Positions 34,647 through 43,441 are shown, numbered from the stretch's first letter. The stretch: 64,000 nucleotides of DNA from Bacillota bacterium (GCA_023421955.1 JAEZSE010000043.1:74609-138608), one strand, 5' to 3'. Notes: generated from the letters alone by a model not told the origin. Numbers and translations: made by a program.

Positions 34647-35192
34647 TTAACCCAGAATCTGCTCGACAGTTTTGCCGCGCAGACGGGCCACTTCCTCAGC
34701 AGACCTCAAGGAGGCCAGCCCTTCCAATGCCGCTTTCACGGCGTTGATGGGGTTATTCGAGCCATATGACTTGGTGCGGATGTTCTTCACTCCTGCCAAC
34801 TCCAGCAATGCGCGAACAGAACCGCCTGCAATCACGCCTGTGCCTTCCTCGGCCGGGAACATGAGCACCATGCCCTTACCAAATTTGCCTTTGACCTCGT
34901 GGGGGATCGTGGTGCCATTCAGCGACACGGTCCTGATGTTTTTCTTGGCATCCTCGACGCCCTTGCGGATCGCCTCTGGAATTTCAGCGGCCTTGCCCTG
35001 GCCGATACCGACGCGGCCTTTGCCGTCGCCCACAACCATCAGAGCCGTGAAGCGGAAATTACGGCCGCCCTTTACTACCTTTGCCACGCGGTTGACCGCA
35101 ACCAGCCTCTCCTGGAATTCCTGGGGCTCTCTGTCCCTGTCACGGTCGCGGCGGGGACCATCCCTGCGAGGTTCTCTATCCCTGAGTTCCAT
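34647..35192 (-). CDS. rpsE: 30S ribosomal protein S5
   Basis: 181 aa, with the conserved double-stranded-RNA-binding domain (ERLVAVNRVAKVVKGGRNF) and C-terminal ATP-binding-like fold (SYGSNNPINAVKAALEGL). About 27 extra N-terminal residues are a run of alternating Arg, Asp and Glu (DRDRDREPQEF), likely disordered. It affects translational accuracy with S4. Confidence 0.97.
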   Translation of the reverse strand: MELRDREPRRDGPRRDRDRDREPQEFQERLVAVNRVAKVVKGGRNFRFTALMVVGDGKGRVGIGQGKAAEIPEAIRKGVEDAKKNIRTVSLNGTTIPHEVKGKFGKGMVLMFPAEEGTGVIAGGSVRALLELAGVKNIRTKSYGSNNPINAVKAALEGLASLRSAEEVARLRGKTVEQILG

Positions 35193-35204
35193 CCGTTTCC
35201 CTCC

Positions 35205-35573
35205 TTAAAATTCCAGGCCGGCTTCGCGGGCACCGTCGGCAAGGCTTGAAACCCTACCGGTATACACATAGCCGCCACGATCAAACACAACGGCCTTGAT
35301 GCCCTTTTCCAGAGCACGCTGTGCAACCAGCTTGCCCACAAACTTGGCGGCATCCTTTTTGGTGAGCTCGTTCACCTGTGCCTGCAGATCTTTCTCGGCC
35401 GTGGATGCGGAAGCCATTGTGTGACCAGCCACATCGTCAATGACCTGAGCGTAGATGTGGTTCAGGCTGCGGTATACGTTCAGGCGGGGACGCTCAGCTG
35501 TGCCTGCAACCTTGTTGCGGACGCGCTGGTGGCGCTTTTGCCTGTCTGCATTCTTGTCTGACTTGCTATACAT
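35205..35573 (-). CDS. rplR: 50S ribosomal protein L18
   Basis: 122 aa. It has the basic N-terminus (RQKRHQRVRNKVAGTAERPR) and conserved RSLNHIYAQVIDD. It binds 5S rRNA with L5 and L25-type proteins. 12 bp before rpsE. Confidence 0.97.
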   Translation of the reverse strand: MYSKSDKNADRQKRHQRVRNKVAGTAERPRLNVYRSLNHIYAQVIDDVAGHTMASASTAEKDLQAQVNELTKKDAAKFVGKLVAQRALEKGIKAVVFDRGGYVYTGRVSSLADGAREAGLEF

Positions 35574-35591
35574 TCGGCTTTACCCCTTTCC

Positions 35592-36134
35592 TTACTTGCC
35601 GGCAGCCTTGCCTTCCTTGAGTTTGATCACTTCGCCGGCATAGCGGATGCCCTTGCCCATATAGGGTTCGGGTTCGCGGACACGGCGCACATTGGCAGCC
35701 ACGGCGCCCACCGCCTGCTTGTCAAAGCCCTTCACAACAATCTTGTTGGGTGCGGGCACCTCAAAGGAAATTCCCTTGGGCGGCAGCATTTCCACCGGGT
35801 GGGAGTAGCCCACGTTCAACAGCAGATTGGCACCATTCAACTGAGCACGGTAACCTGTGCCCACGATCTCAAGCTCCTTGGCAAAGCCGCCGGTCACACC
35901 GGTGACCATGTTGGAGATCAGTGTACGGTACAAGCCATGCATGGCCTTGTTTTCCTTCTGGTCATCGGGCCTGGTCACCTTGATCTCGCCGGCTTCCACA
36001 TTGACGGAAATCGACGGCGCGATCTGCTGGGTGAGCTCGCCCTTGGGGCCCTTCACACGCACAACGTTACCAGCTTCTACAGCAACGGTCACGCCTGCGG
36101 GAATCGCGATTACTTTTCTTCCGATTCGAGACAT
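35592..36134 (-). CDS. rplF: 50S ribosomal protein L6
   Basis: 180 aa from ATG 36134, which has GGAGGTG upstream; the frame extends to 36188 into rpsH. Typical start SRIGRKVIAIPAGV and the C-terminal signature EPEPYMGKGIRYAGEVIKLKEGK-like end. It binds near the sarcin-ricin loop. Confidence 0.97.
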   Translation of the reverse strand: MSRIGRKVIAIPAGVTVAVEAGNVVRVKGPKGELTQQIAPSISVNVEAGEIKVTRPDDQKENKAMHGLYRTLISNMVTGVTGGFAKELEIVGTGYRAQLNGANLLLNVGYSHPVEMLPPKGISFEVPAPNKIVVKGFDKQAVGAVAANVRRVREPEPYMGKGIRYAGEVIKLKEGKAAGK

Positions 36135-36156
36135 TTCATGCACCTCCGCTTTCCGC

Positions 36157-36558
36157 TTACCAGACGTAAGCGAGCACTTCGCCGCCAACGGACTGCTTGC
36201 GAGCCTCGCGGTCGGTCATGATGCCCTTGGACGTCGAAATGATGACGATGCCCAGGCCGCCCAGCACCTTCGGAATATCGTCTTTGTTGGCATAAACCCT
36301 GAGGCCGGGCTTGCTGATTCTCTTCAAGCCCTGAATCACCCTCTGGCCGCCGGGGCCATACTTGAGCGTTACGGTGATTTTGCCTTGATGGTTCTCGGTT
36401 TCCTCGAACTTCACGTTGCTGATATAACCCTCGTCCAGCAGGATCTGGGCGATCGCCTTCTTCATCTGAGAAGCAGGGATCACAACTTCGCGGGTCTTAG
36501 TGACCAGAGCGTTGCGGATGCGGGTGAGCATATCCGCGATGGGATCAGTTACATACAT
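36157..36558 (-). CDS. rpsH: 30S ribosomal protein S8
   Basis: 133 aa. Begins VTDPIADMLTRIRNA and ends with GGEVLAYVW; the RNA-binding STSKGIMTDREAR motif is present. S8 binds the central domain of 16S rRNA. Confidence 0.98.
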   Translation of the reverse strand: MYVTDPIADMLTRIRNALVTKTREVVIPASQMKKAIAQILLDEGYISNVKFEETENHQGKITVTLKYGPGGQRVIQGLKRISKPGLRVYANKDDIPKVLGGLGIVIISTSKGIMTDREARKQSVGGEVLAYVW

Positions 36559-36572
36559 CTCGCTACCTCCTC

Positions 36573-36758
36573 TTACCAGCTCGCCTTGCGCACGCCGGGG
36601 ATCTGTCCTTTGTATGCCAGCACGCGGAAGCAGATGCGGCAGATGCCGTATTTGCGCAGCACCGAGTGGGGGCGGCCGCAGATCCGGCAGCGCGTATAGG
36701 CGCGGGTGGAGAACTTCGGTTCCCGCTGCTGTTTGATGATCATACTCTTCTTAGCCAT
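36573..36758 (-). CDS. rpsZ: 30S ribosomal protein S14 type Z
   Basis: 61 aa, the short zinc-ribbon form. Four Cys in CRICGRPHSVLRKYGICRIC bind zinc. Location between rplE and rpsH is standard for Bacillota. Confidence 0.97.
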   Translation of the reverse strand: MAKKSMIIKQQREPKFSTRAYTRCRICGRPHSVLRKYGICRICFRVLAYKGQIPGVRKASW

Positions 36759-36770
36759 CGGTTTTCCTCC

Positions 36771-37319
36771 CTATTGCTGCGCGCGCTGGAAAGGCATGCC
36801 CAGCAGCTCCAGCAGAGCGTGGGCCTCCTCATCCGTCTTGGCGGACGTGACGAAAATGATATCCATTCCGCGGATCTTCTCGATCTTGTCGTAGCTGATC
36901 TCGGGATAGATCAATTGTTCCTTGACGCCCATGGAGTAATTACCCCTGCCGTCGAAGGATGTATTGGATACACCGCGGAAGTCTCGAACACGAGGCAGTG
37001 CGATGGAGATGAACTTATCCACATACTGCCACATGCGTTCGCCGCGTAGTGTGACCTTCGCGCCTACGTTCATGCCTTCGCGCACCTTGAAGTTTGCCAC
37101 AGACTTGCGGGCCTTGGTGATCACGGCCTTCTGCCCGGCAATGAGGGAAAGCTCGCCCACCGCTGTTTCCAGTGACCGGGCGTTGTCTTTGGCGTCGCCC
37201 AGGCCCATGTTGAGCACAACCTTCTCCAGGTGGGGGACTTCCATAACATTCTTGTAGCCGAAGCGCTTGATAAGCGCCGGCACCACTTCTTTGACGTACT
37301 TGTCCTTAAGCCTCGACAT
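36771..37319 (-). CDS. rplE: 50S ribosomal protein L5
   Basis: 182 aa from ATG 37319, with AGGAGG upstream; an open extension to 37388 runs into rplX. Conserved VVLNMGLGDAKDNAR and the late DIIFVTSAKTDEEA. It anchors 5S rRNA in the central protuberance and contacts P-site tRNA. Confidence 0.97.
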   Translation of the reverse strand: MSRLKDKYVKEVVPALIKRFGYKNVMEVPHLEKVVLNMGLGDAKDNARSLETAVGELSLIAGQKAVITKARKSVANFKVREGMNVGAKVTLRGERMWQYVDKFISIALPRVRDFRGVSNTSFDGRGNYSMGVKEQLIYPEISYDKIEKIRGMDIIFVTSAKTDEEAHALLELLGMPFQRAQQ

Positions 37320-37338
37320 GGGTTCCTTCCTCCTTGCC

Positions 37339-37656
37339 TTAGTCCAGCACTTCCGAGCACTTGGCGCAGGCGCGGACCTTCGTGCCATCCGGCAGAATCT
37401 GGTGCCTGACCCTGACGGGCCGATCGCACTTGGGGCAATACAGCATCACCTTGGAGGCCGCGATTGCACCTTCCTGCTTGATGATGCCACCTACCTGGGT
37501 GCGGCTGCGGGGCTTAACATGGCGGGTGAGCATATTGACACCTTCCACAAGCACCTTGCCCTCGGAAGGAAGCGCACCGATGACCTTGCCCTTTTTGCCC
37601 TCGTCCTTGCCGGAGATCACGACAACAGTGTCGTTTTTCTTGACGTGAAGCTTCAT
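37339..37656 (-). CDS. rplX: 50S ribosomal protein L24
   Basis: 105 aa. The N-terminal KOW motif is KNDTVVVISGKDEGKKGKV. A Cys-containing C-terminus (YCPKCDRPVRV, ACAKCSEVL) could hold zinc, as in other Clostridia. Assembly-initiator protein of the large subunit. Confidence 0.97.
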   Translation of the reverse strand: MKLHVKKNDTVVVISGKDEGKKGKVIGALPSEGKVLVEGVNMLTRHVKPRSRTQVGGIIKQEGAIAASKVMLYCPKCDRPVRVRHQILPDGTKVRACAKCSEVLD

Positions 37657-37670
37657 TTCCGATTCCTCCC

Positions 37671-38039
37671 TTACAGCACTTCAGGCGCCAGGGAGACGAT
37701 TCTCATGTAATCCTTTTCCCTGAGTTCACGGGCCACGGGCCCGAAAATACGGGTGCCGCGCGGTTGCTTCTGCGTATCGATGATGACGGCAGCGTTGTCG
37801 TCAAAGCGGATGTAGGAACCGTCGGGGCGCCTCATACCACTCTTGCTGCGCACGATGACGGCGCGCACGACTTCGGCCTTCTTCACCACACCACCTGGCG
37901 TGGCGGTTTTCACTGAGGCGATGATTACATCGCCGATGTTGCCCGAGCGCCTCAGAGAGCCACCGAGCACCTTTATGCACATGATTTCCTTCGCGCCGGT
38001 GTTGTCGGCGACTTTAAGCCGGGTCTGTAACTGGATCAT
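37671..38039 (-). CDS. rplN: 50S ribosomal protein L14
   Basis: 122 aa, exactly the usual size. Begins MIQLQTRLKVADNTGAKE with the conserved GDVIIASVKTATPGG and RGTRIFGPVARELR. It contributes to the intersubunit bridge. 14 bp before rplX. Confidence 0.98.
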   Translation of the reverse strand: MIQLQTRLKVADNTGAKEIMCIKVLGGSLRRSGNIGDVIIASVKTATPGGVVKKAEVVRAVIVRSKSGMRRPDGSYIRFDDNAAVIIDTQKQPRGTRIFGPVARELREKDYMRIVSLAPEVL

Positions 38040-38063
38040 GGCTGAGTCTCCTCCTTCGCGGCG

Positions 38064-38327
38064 TTACTTGGCCTTTTCTACGATCTCCACGACGCGCCAG
38101 CGCTTGTCCTTGGAAAGGGGCCTGGTCTCCATGATGCGGACAACGTCTCCGATGCCGCATTCATTATTTTCGTCGTGGGCTTTGAACTTTTTAGTGTGGT
38201 TGACGGTCTTGCCATACAGCGGATGCTTGACCTTGTTGGCAATCACGACCACAACGGTCTTGTCCATTTTGTCAGACACCACGGTGCCGGTGCGTTCCTT
38301 ACGGAAATTCCTCTGTTCCATTGCCAT
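38064..38327 (-). CDS. rpsQ: 30S ribosomal protein S17
   Basis: 87 aa, with OB-fold motifs GTVVSDKMDKTVVVVI and DVVRIMETRPLSKDKRW. The start may be either of two Met codons (residue 1 or 3). 7 bp after rpmC. Confidence 0.97.
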   Translation of the reverse strand: MAMEQRNFRKERTGTVVSDKMDKTVVVVIANKVKHPLYGKTVNHTKKFKAHDENNECGIGDVVRIMETRPLSKDKRWRVVEIVEKAK

Positions 38328-38334
38328 TCCTCCC

Positions 38335-38538
38335 TCAGGCCCGTTTCAGGCCGAGCTCGCGCTCTCGCGCGATCGTCTTGAGCTGGGCGATATCCTTCTT
38401 GCACTGCTTCAGCCTGATGGGGTTTTGCAGCTGGCCAGTAGCCTGCTGGAACCTGAGGTTGAACAGCTCGCCCTTCAACTCGGCAATCCGGTCATTTAGT
38501 TCCTGGGGGGTCAAATCCCTGATCTTTTCGGTCTTCAC
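38335..38538 (-). CDS. rpmC: 50S ribosomal protein L29
   Basis: 67 aa, helical, with LTPQELNDRIAELKGELFNL and the conserved QLKTIARER. The GTG start overlaps the rplP stop in GTGA, so it is coupled. L29 lies at the exit of the peptide tunnel and helps dock SRP and trigger factor. Confidence 0.97.
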   Translation of the reverse strand: MKTEKIRDLTPQELNDRIAELKGELFNLRFQQATGQLQNPIRLKQCKKDIAQLKTIARERELGLKRA

Positions 38539-38990
38539 TGGTCCTCACCACCCGTTTCTGCGGGCACGGAGCCCTTATCAAAGTCCTCGCGGGTCACGAA
38601 CTTGCACTTTAGCGGCAGCTTGTGGGCGGCCAGCTTCATTGCCTCACGGGCAATTTCCATATCCACGCCGGCGATCTCGAAGAGCACGCGGTCGGGCTTG
38701 ACCACGGCCACCCAGTATTCCGGAGCGCCCTTGCCACCGCCCATGCGGGTCTCTGCCGGCTTTTTCGTGATGGGCTTGTCGGGGAATATCTTGATCCAGA
38801 TCTTACCGCCACGCTTGGTGTAACGGGCGATCGTGGAGCGGGCAGCTTCCAACTGATTGGCGGTGATCCAGCAGGCTTCCGTCGCCATCAGACCGTATTC
38901 ACCATAGGCCAGGAAGTTTCCGCGGGTGGCGTGGCCCCTCATGCGCCCGCGCTGCACCTTTCTGTGTTTAACCCTTTTGGGCATCAACAT
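38535..38990 (-). CDS. rplP: 50S ribosomal protein L16
   Basis: 151 aa; ATG 38990 is preferred because GGAGG is well spaced from it, though ATG two codons later gives the usual MPKRVKHRK start. Typical RGRMRGHATRG and RMGGGKGAPEYWVAVV follow. It organises the A-site tRNA region. Confidence 0.97.
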   Translation of the reverse strand: MLMPKRVKHRKVQRGRMRGHATRGNFLAYGEYGLMATEACWITANQLEAARSTIARYTKRGGKIWIKIFPDKPITKKPAETRMGGGKGAPEYWVAVVKPDRVLFEIAGVDMEIAREAMKLAAHKLPLKCKFVTREDFDKGSVPAETGGEDQ

Positions 38991-38993
38991 GGC

Positions 38994-39659
38994 TTACTTC
39001 CCTCCCTCTTGAGGTTTCGCAACCTTCTTTTTGGGCATTACTTCGCCCTTATAGATCCAGATCTTGCAGCCGATGCGGCCGTAAGTCGTCTTGGCTTCAG
39101 CGAATCCGAAATCGATGTCAGCGCGGAGCGTCTGCAGCGGGATGCTGCCTTCGCGATAGCCCTCGCGTCGAGCGATGTCGGCACCGTTCAATCGACCGGA
39201 CACCATCGTCTTAATACCCTTGGCGCCCATCTTCATCGTACGGCCAATCACCTGCTTCATCGCACGGCGAAAGCTGATGCGGCGCTCGATCTGGCTGGCG
39301 ACGTTTTCGGCCACCAGTTGGGCGTCCAGATCCATGCTGCGGATCTCGATGATATTCACATGTGCGGCTTTGCCGGTCATTTTCTCGATCTCAGCCTTGA
39401 GACCCTCAGTACCCGTGCCGCCTTTGCCGATCACCATACCGGGCTTTCCCGTGTGCACATTGATCGTGATCTTGTTGGCAGCGCGCTCGATCTCAATGCG
39501 GGAGACACCGGCGGCGAAGAGCTTGCCCTTAATGAATTTCCGGATCTCGTTATCTTCGATCAGGAAATTGGCGAAATTCTTCTTATCCGCGTACCAATGG
39601 GTGTCCCAATCCTTGATCACGCCAACGCGGGCTCCGTGGGGATGTACTTTATGGCCCAT
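38994..39659 (-). CDS. rpsC: 30S ribosomal protein S3
   Basis: 221 aa with an N-terminal KH domain (VHTGKPGMVIGKGG) and a conserved C-terminal domain (TTYGRIGCKIWIYKGE). Part of the mRNA entry tunnel. Its ATG overlaps the rplV stop by one base. Confidence 0.98.
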   Translation of the reverse strand: MGHKVHPHGARVGVIKDWDTHWYADKKNFANFLIEDNEIRKFIKGKLFAAGVSRIEIERAANKITINVHTGKPGMVIGKGGTGTEGLKAEIEKMTGKAAHVNIIEIRSMDLDAQLVAENVASQIERRISFRRAMKQVIGRTMKMGAKGIKTMVSGRLNGADIARREGYREGSIPLQTLRADIDFGFAEAKTTYGRIGCKIWIYKGEVMPKKKVAKPQEGGK

Positions 39660-40063
39660 TAGTTTGCCTCCTCTTTGCTGCCGATACGGTCAAGTATCAC
39701 GGTGATGTGGCTCGTACGCTTGAGGATGGGATTGGCCATACCGCGGGAGCGGGGGCGCACCCTTTTCAGCGTGGGGCCCTGGTTGGCAAAAGTTTCTGCC
39801 ACATAGAGCTCCTTGCGATCCATCTCAAGGTTGTTCTCGGCATTGGCCACAGCCGAGTTCAAAAGCTTGATCACCACTGGGCTGGAGGCCTTGGGGGTGA
39901 ACTTCAGGATGCTCAGCGCTTCGTCCACCTGCTTGCCGCGGATCAGATCCAGCACAATGGCGACTTTGCTGGAGGAAACACGGATATAGCGAGCGTGGGC
40001 GTGGGGACGCTTGTCAGCGTTCTCCCTGCGCGCGGCGGCCTTCTGCTTCATTCTGGTTGACAT
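39659..40063 (-). CDS. rplV: 50S ribosomal protein L22
   Basis: 134 aa; the extra N-terminal residues (TRMKQKAAARRENADKR) precede the usual HAHARYIRVSSSKVAIVLDL. The beta-hairpin tip KRVRPRSRGMANPI lines the peptide exit tunnel, a macrolide-resistance site. AGGAGG is upstream. Confidence 0.96.
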   Translation of the reverse strand: MSTRMKQKAAARRENADKRPHAHARYIRVSSSKVAIVLDLIRGKQVDEALSILKFTPKASSPVVIKLLNSAVANAENNLEMDRKELYVAETFANQGPTLKRVRPRSRGMANPILKRTSHITVILDRIGSKEEAN

Positions 40064-40075
40064 GCTGGGTCCTCC

Positions 40076-40354
40076 TTATTTGGCAGAGGTGGATTTTTCG
40101 CCGGCGTGGCCGCGGAAGGTGCGCGTAGGCGCAAATTCCCCGAGCTTATGACCGACCATATCCTCGGTGACATACACCGGCACATGCTTGCGGCCGTCAT
40201 AAACGGCAATCGTATGGCCGACAAAATCCGGAAAGATCGTGGAGGCGCGGGACCAGGTTTTTACAACCTGCTTCTCGTTCCTCTTATTCATCTCGACAAC
40301 CTTTTTCAAAAGGCGGTCAAAGACATAAGGGCCTTTCTTGATGGATCTACTCAT
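40076..40354 (-). CDS. rpsS: 30S ribosomal protein S19
   Basis: 92 aa, begins SRSIKKGPYVFDRLLKKV and contains GHTIAVYDGRKHVPVYV and KLGEFAPTRTFRGH. Complete and of standard size. Binds 16S rRNA with S13. Confidence 0.98.
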   Translation of the reverse strand: MSRSIKKGPYVFDRLLKKVVEMNKRNEKQVVKTWSRASTIFPDFVGHTIAVYDGRKHVPVYVTEDMVGHKLGEFAPTRTFRGHAGEKSTSAK

Positions 40355-40366
40355 GCTGTGACCTCC

Positions 40367-41200
40367 TTACTTGCTGTTGCGGCGCTTGAGAATGTACTTG
40401 CTGGTGGGGTTGGACTTCTTACGGGTCTTGTGGCCCAGCGTGGGCTTGCCCCAAGGGGTGACCGGCCCCGGCATGCCGATTGGGCTCTTGCCCTCGCCGC
40501 CGCCGTGGGGGTGGTCGTTGGGGTTCATCACAACACCGCGGACGGTGGGGCGGAAACCCATGTGGCGCTTGCGTCCGGCTTTGCCCAGCGAAATGTTCTC
40601 ATGGTCGATGTTGCCAACCTGACCGATGGTGGCTTTGCAATCCAGGCTCACCATGCGAATCTCACCGGAGGGCAGTCTGAGCTGGGCCCACTTGCCTTCC
40701 TTGGCCATCAGCTGCGCGGCGTTGCCGGCGGAGCGGGCCATCTGGCCGCCCTTACCCGGCACCAGCTCCACGTTGTGCACCATTGTGCCTAGCGGGATGT
40801 TGGCGATCGGCAGAGCGTTACCGGGCTTGATGTCAGCCTGGGGGCCGGACACCACGGTGTCGCCAACCTTGAGGCCCAAAGGAGCCAGGATGTAGCGCTT
40901 CTCACCATCGGCATAATTCAGAAGGGCGATCAGCGCGCTGCGGTTGGGATCGTATTCGATCGTGGCCACCGTGGCGGGCACGGCGTCCTTGTTGCGCTTG
41001 AAATCAATGATGCGGTACTTCCGGCGAACCTGGCCGCCACGGTGGCGGACAGTGATCTTGCCCTGGAAGTTGCGGCCGGCGCGGCGCTCGAGGCTCTCGA
41101 GCAGCGACTTTTCCGGCGTGGTGCAGGTCACTTCCTCAAACGTCGACACCGTCATAAAGCGGCGGGCCGACGATGTCGGTTTATACTTCCTGTTCGGCAT
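40367..41200 (-). CDS. rplB: 50S ribosomal protein L2
   Basis: 277 aa. The conserved GKNSGRI-type N-terminus is here RRAGRNFQGKITVRHRGG, and the essential C-terminal GVVMNPNDHPHGGGEGK carries the His implicated in peptidyl transferase function. Starts 20 bp after rplW. Confidence 0.98.
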   Translation of the reverse strand: MPNRKYKPTSSARRFMTVSTFEEVTCTTPEKSLLESLERRAGRNFQGKITVRHRGGQVRRKYRIIDFKRNKDAVPATVATIEYDPNRSALIALLNYADGEKRYILAPLGLKVGDTVVSGPQADIKPGNALPIANIPLGTMVHNVELVPGKGGQMARSAGNAAQLMAKEGKWAQLRLPSGEIRMVSLDCKATIGQVGNIDHENISLGKAGRKRHMGFRPTVRGVVMNPNDHPHGGGEGKSPIGMPGPVTPWGKPTLGHKTRKKSNPTSKYILKRRNSK

Positions 41201-41220
41201 TGCGGTTTACCCCCTTATCC

Positions 41221-41517
41221 CTACTGGGCCATGCCCTCGAAGAATTCGATGCCCTTGCTGTCTTCGGCGAGCTTGACAACGGCGCGTTTGGTATCGCTGG
41301 TCATGCCCTGCGTGCGGCCCATCCTTTTCAGGGAGCCCTTGCGGTTCAGCGTGTTGACCTGGGCGACCTTGACGCCGAACGCTTGCTCGACAGCCGCTTT
41401 GATCTGATATTTGTTGGCATCGGGAGCCACGATAAACGTGTACTTCTTGTTGGCCATGTTGTCATAACTACGCTCGGTCAGCACCGGGCGGATGATGATG
41501 TCGTGATGACTATTCAT
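41221..41517 (-). CDS. rplW: 50S ribosomal protein L23
   Basis: 98 aa with IIRPVLTERSYDNMANKKYTF near the start and VNTLNRKGSLKRMGR. Sits at the tunnel exit as trigger-factor dock. Overlaps rplD by 4 bp. Confidence 0.97.
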   Translation of the reverse strand: MNSHHDIIIRPVLTERSYDNMANKKYTFIVAPDANKYQIKAAVEQAFGVKVAQVNTLNRKGSLKRMGRTQGMTSDTKRAVVKLAEDSKGIEFFEGMAQ

Positions 41518-42140
41518 CCTGCGTACACCTCCTCAACCTTAGCGACGGCGTCGCGGGTGATGATGAACTTGTCATAGTTCATAATGTCATACACATTCAG
41601 CGTGTTCCACTGGGCTGCATACACCTCGGGCAGATTGGAGATGGCGCGGCGAACATTACCGTCCACACCGAGGGTCACAACCAACGCCTTGCCGTCCACA
41701 CCGAGGGCCTTCAGCAAACCCTTCATCTCGGCGGTTTTGCCCTTTTCAAGGGCCAACGTGTCAAGAACGATGAACTGGTTGTCCTGCACCTTGCTGGAGA
41801 GTGCCGAAAGCATTGCCAGCCTGCGGACTTTCTTATTGACCTTCATCGTGTAGTCACGGGGCTTCACGGCGAACACCATGCCGCCATGCCTCCACTGTGG
41901 GGCGCGGGTGGAACCCTGGCGGGCGCGGCCTGTGCCCTTCTGCCTCCAGGGCTTCTTGCCGCCGCCGGACACTTCGGTGCGGGTCAGGGCGCTCTGCGTG
42001 CCCTGGCGCTTGGCGGCCAGCTGGGCCACGATGACCTGGTGCATGGCGCTCTGATGGGGCGTAAGGCCGAACACGGCTTCGGAGAGCTCCATCGAGCCGA
42101 CCTGTTTGCCCTCTATACTATAAACACTTACAGTAGGCAT
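41514..42140 (-). CDS. rplD: 50S ribosomal protein L4
   Basis: 208 aa. Motifs include SALTRTEVSGGGKKPWRQKG and GRARQGSTRAPQWRHGG, the extended loop in the exit tunnel. In E. coli L4 represses its own operon by binding the leader; whether this holds here is unknown. Confidence 0.97.
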   Translation of the reverse strand: MPTVSVYSIEGKQVGSMELSEAVFGLTPHQSAMHQVIVAQLAAKRQGTQSALTRTEVSGGGKKPWRQKGTGRARQGSTRAPQWRHGGMVFAVKPRDYTMKVNKKVRRLAMLSALSSKVQDNQFIVLDTLALEKGKTAEMKGLLKALGVDGKALVVTLGVDGNVRRAISNLPEVYAAQWNTLNVYDIMNYDKFIITRDAVAKVEEVYAG

Positions 42141-42157
42141 CTTCTTCCTCCTTACCG

Positions 42158-42787
42158 CTACTTCTTGACGGCGTCGCGTACAACAAGCAGCGCGCCCTTG
42201 GCGCCGGGAACCGCGCCTTTGATCATGATGAAGTTCCTCTCGGCGTCCACCTTGACGACCTCGAGGTTCTGGATCGTGACATTCTCCACGCCATAATGGC
42301 CAGGCAGGCGCTTGTTTTTAAACACGCGGCCGGGGCTGGTGTTGGCGCCCATGGAGCCAGGGCCCCTGTGGTACTTGGAGCCGTGCTGCTTGGGACCGAT
42401 CTTGGTGTTCCAGCGCTTGACTGTGCCGCTGAAGCCATGGCCCTTGGTGATGCCGCTGACATCTACGATGTCGCCGGCGGCGAACATATCTGCCTTGATC
42501 TGCTGACCAACTTCGAAGCTTGTGGAATTCTCAAGCCTGAGCTCACGCTGGAAACGGGTGGCTTCCAGGCCGGCTTTCTTGAATTCACCGGCTTTGGGCT
42601 GATTCACGAGCTTCTCGCGGATCTCACCAAAGCCCACGCACACGGCCTCATAGCCGTCGTTTTCCATCGTCTTTTTACGCATAACGCTGCAGGGGCCTGC
42701 CTCGATCACGGTCACGCCAATGGCGCGGCCATCGGCCAGGAACAGCTGGGTCATGCCAATTTTTCTGCCAATGATGCCTTTCTTCAT
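42158..42787 (-). CDS. rplC: 50S ribosomal protein L3
   Basis: 209 aa from ATG 42787, with AGGAGGACAG upstream. Begins KKGIIGRKIGMTQLF; the loop with GHGFSGTVKRWN reaches the peptidyl transferase centre. An upstream frame to 42829 overlaps rpsJ and is not coding. Confidence 0.97.
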   Translation of the reverse strand: MKKGIIGRKIGMTQLFLADGRAIGVTVIEAGPCSVMRKKTMENDGYEAVCVGFGEIREKLVNQPKAGEFKKAGLEATRFQRELRLENSTSFEVGQQIKADMFAAGDIVDVSGITKGHGFSGTVKRWNTKIGPKQHGSKYHRGPGSMGANTSPGRVFKNKRLPGHYGVENVTIQNLEVVKVDAERNFIMIKGAVPGAKGALLVVRDAVKK

Positions 42788-42806
42788 ATCTCTGTCCTCC
42801 TGCGGC

Positions 42807-43115
42807 TCACAGCTTGATCTCGATGTCAACGCCGGCCGGAAGGTCCAGGCGCATCAACGAGTCAACGGTTTTGGAGCTGGGAGCGAGAATGTCGATGAGG
42901 CGCTTGTGAGTGCGGATCTCGAACTGCTCGCGGCTATCTTTGTATTTGTGAGGCGCGCGCAGGATGGTGACAATCTCTTTCTCCGTGGGCAGCGGGATCG
43001 GGCCGGATACCACGGCGCCTGTCCGCTTGGCGGTGTCCACAATCCGTTCAGCGGATTGATCGATGATGTTGTGATCATACGCCTTGAGCTTGATCCTGAT
43101 CTTCTTCGTAGGCAA
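42807..43115 (-). CDS. rpsJ: 30S ribosomal protein S10
   Basis: 102 aa from TTG 43115, with AAGGAGG 7-8 nt upstream. The frame stays open to 43274, but that part is the leader. Conserved KIRIKLKAYDHNIIDQSAE and GPIPLPTEKEIVTILRAPH. First gene of the S10-spc-alpha cluster; S10 also acts as NusE in antitermination. Confidence 0.97.
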   Translation of the reverse strand: MPTKKIRIKLKAYDHNIIDQSAERIVDTAKRTGAVVSGPIPLPTEKEIVTILRAPHKYKDSREQFEIRTHKRLIDILAPSSKTVDSLMRLDLPAGVDIEIKL

Positions 43116-43298
43116 TGAAGCTCCCTCCTTATTCTCGGGCCAAATACACTCTGCCGTGTGTGCCGTCACCATATTTTTTGCGGCGAGTTTGACCCGTCGC
43201 CCGATTGCCGCGGACTTGGTCCACGGAAGTTCCCCTGATCCGTAAGGAATCGGCCAGGCAATCTCCCGCTTCAACCCCGTTTTGACGGCAGCTTTTAT

Positions 43299-43327
43299 AT
43301 ATTACAACATGGAAAAGCACAATGCAA
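43299..43327 (-). promoter_or_regulatory. S10 cluster promoter P2
   Basis: On the minus strand TTGCAT (43322-43327), 17 bp, TAATAT (43299-43304). The transcript would have a leader of about 175 nt before rpsJ; a small hairpin around GGACcaaGTCC is visible in it, of unknown meaning. Confidence 0.6.
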
Positions 43328-43410
43328 GTAGAATTTGAGTAAATTTGCAGGAAATCAGCGACATTCAGCAAAACGATAAAGATGATACCCCAGCTCTTGC
43401 GAGCGAGCAT

Positions 43411-43439
43411 ATTGTAACTCTATTTCAACAAGTTGACAA
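43411..43439 (-). promoter_or_regulatory. S10 cluster promoter P1
   Basis: On the minus strand TTGTCA (43434-43439), 17 bp, TACAAT (43411-43416). With P2 it gives two tandem starts for the longest operon in the window. Confidence 0.65.
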
Positions 43440-43441
43440 GG

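Noticed and set aside
43116..43274. N-terminal extension of S10 or a separate upstream gene
   Set aside because: The frame is open, but SD plus TTG at 43115 gives the standard S10 length and the P2 promoter places this stretch in the leader.
43129..43410. Minus-strand frame with a hydrophobic N-terminus before rpsJ
   Set aside because: It overlaps both S10 promoters and has no homology or ribosome site; the hydrophobic look comes from AT-rich promoter DNA.
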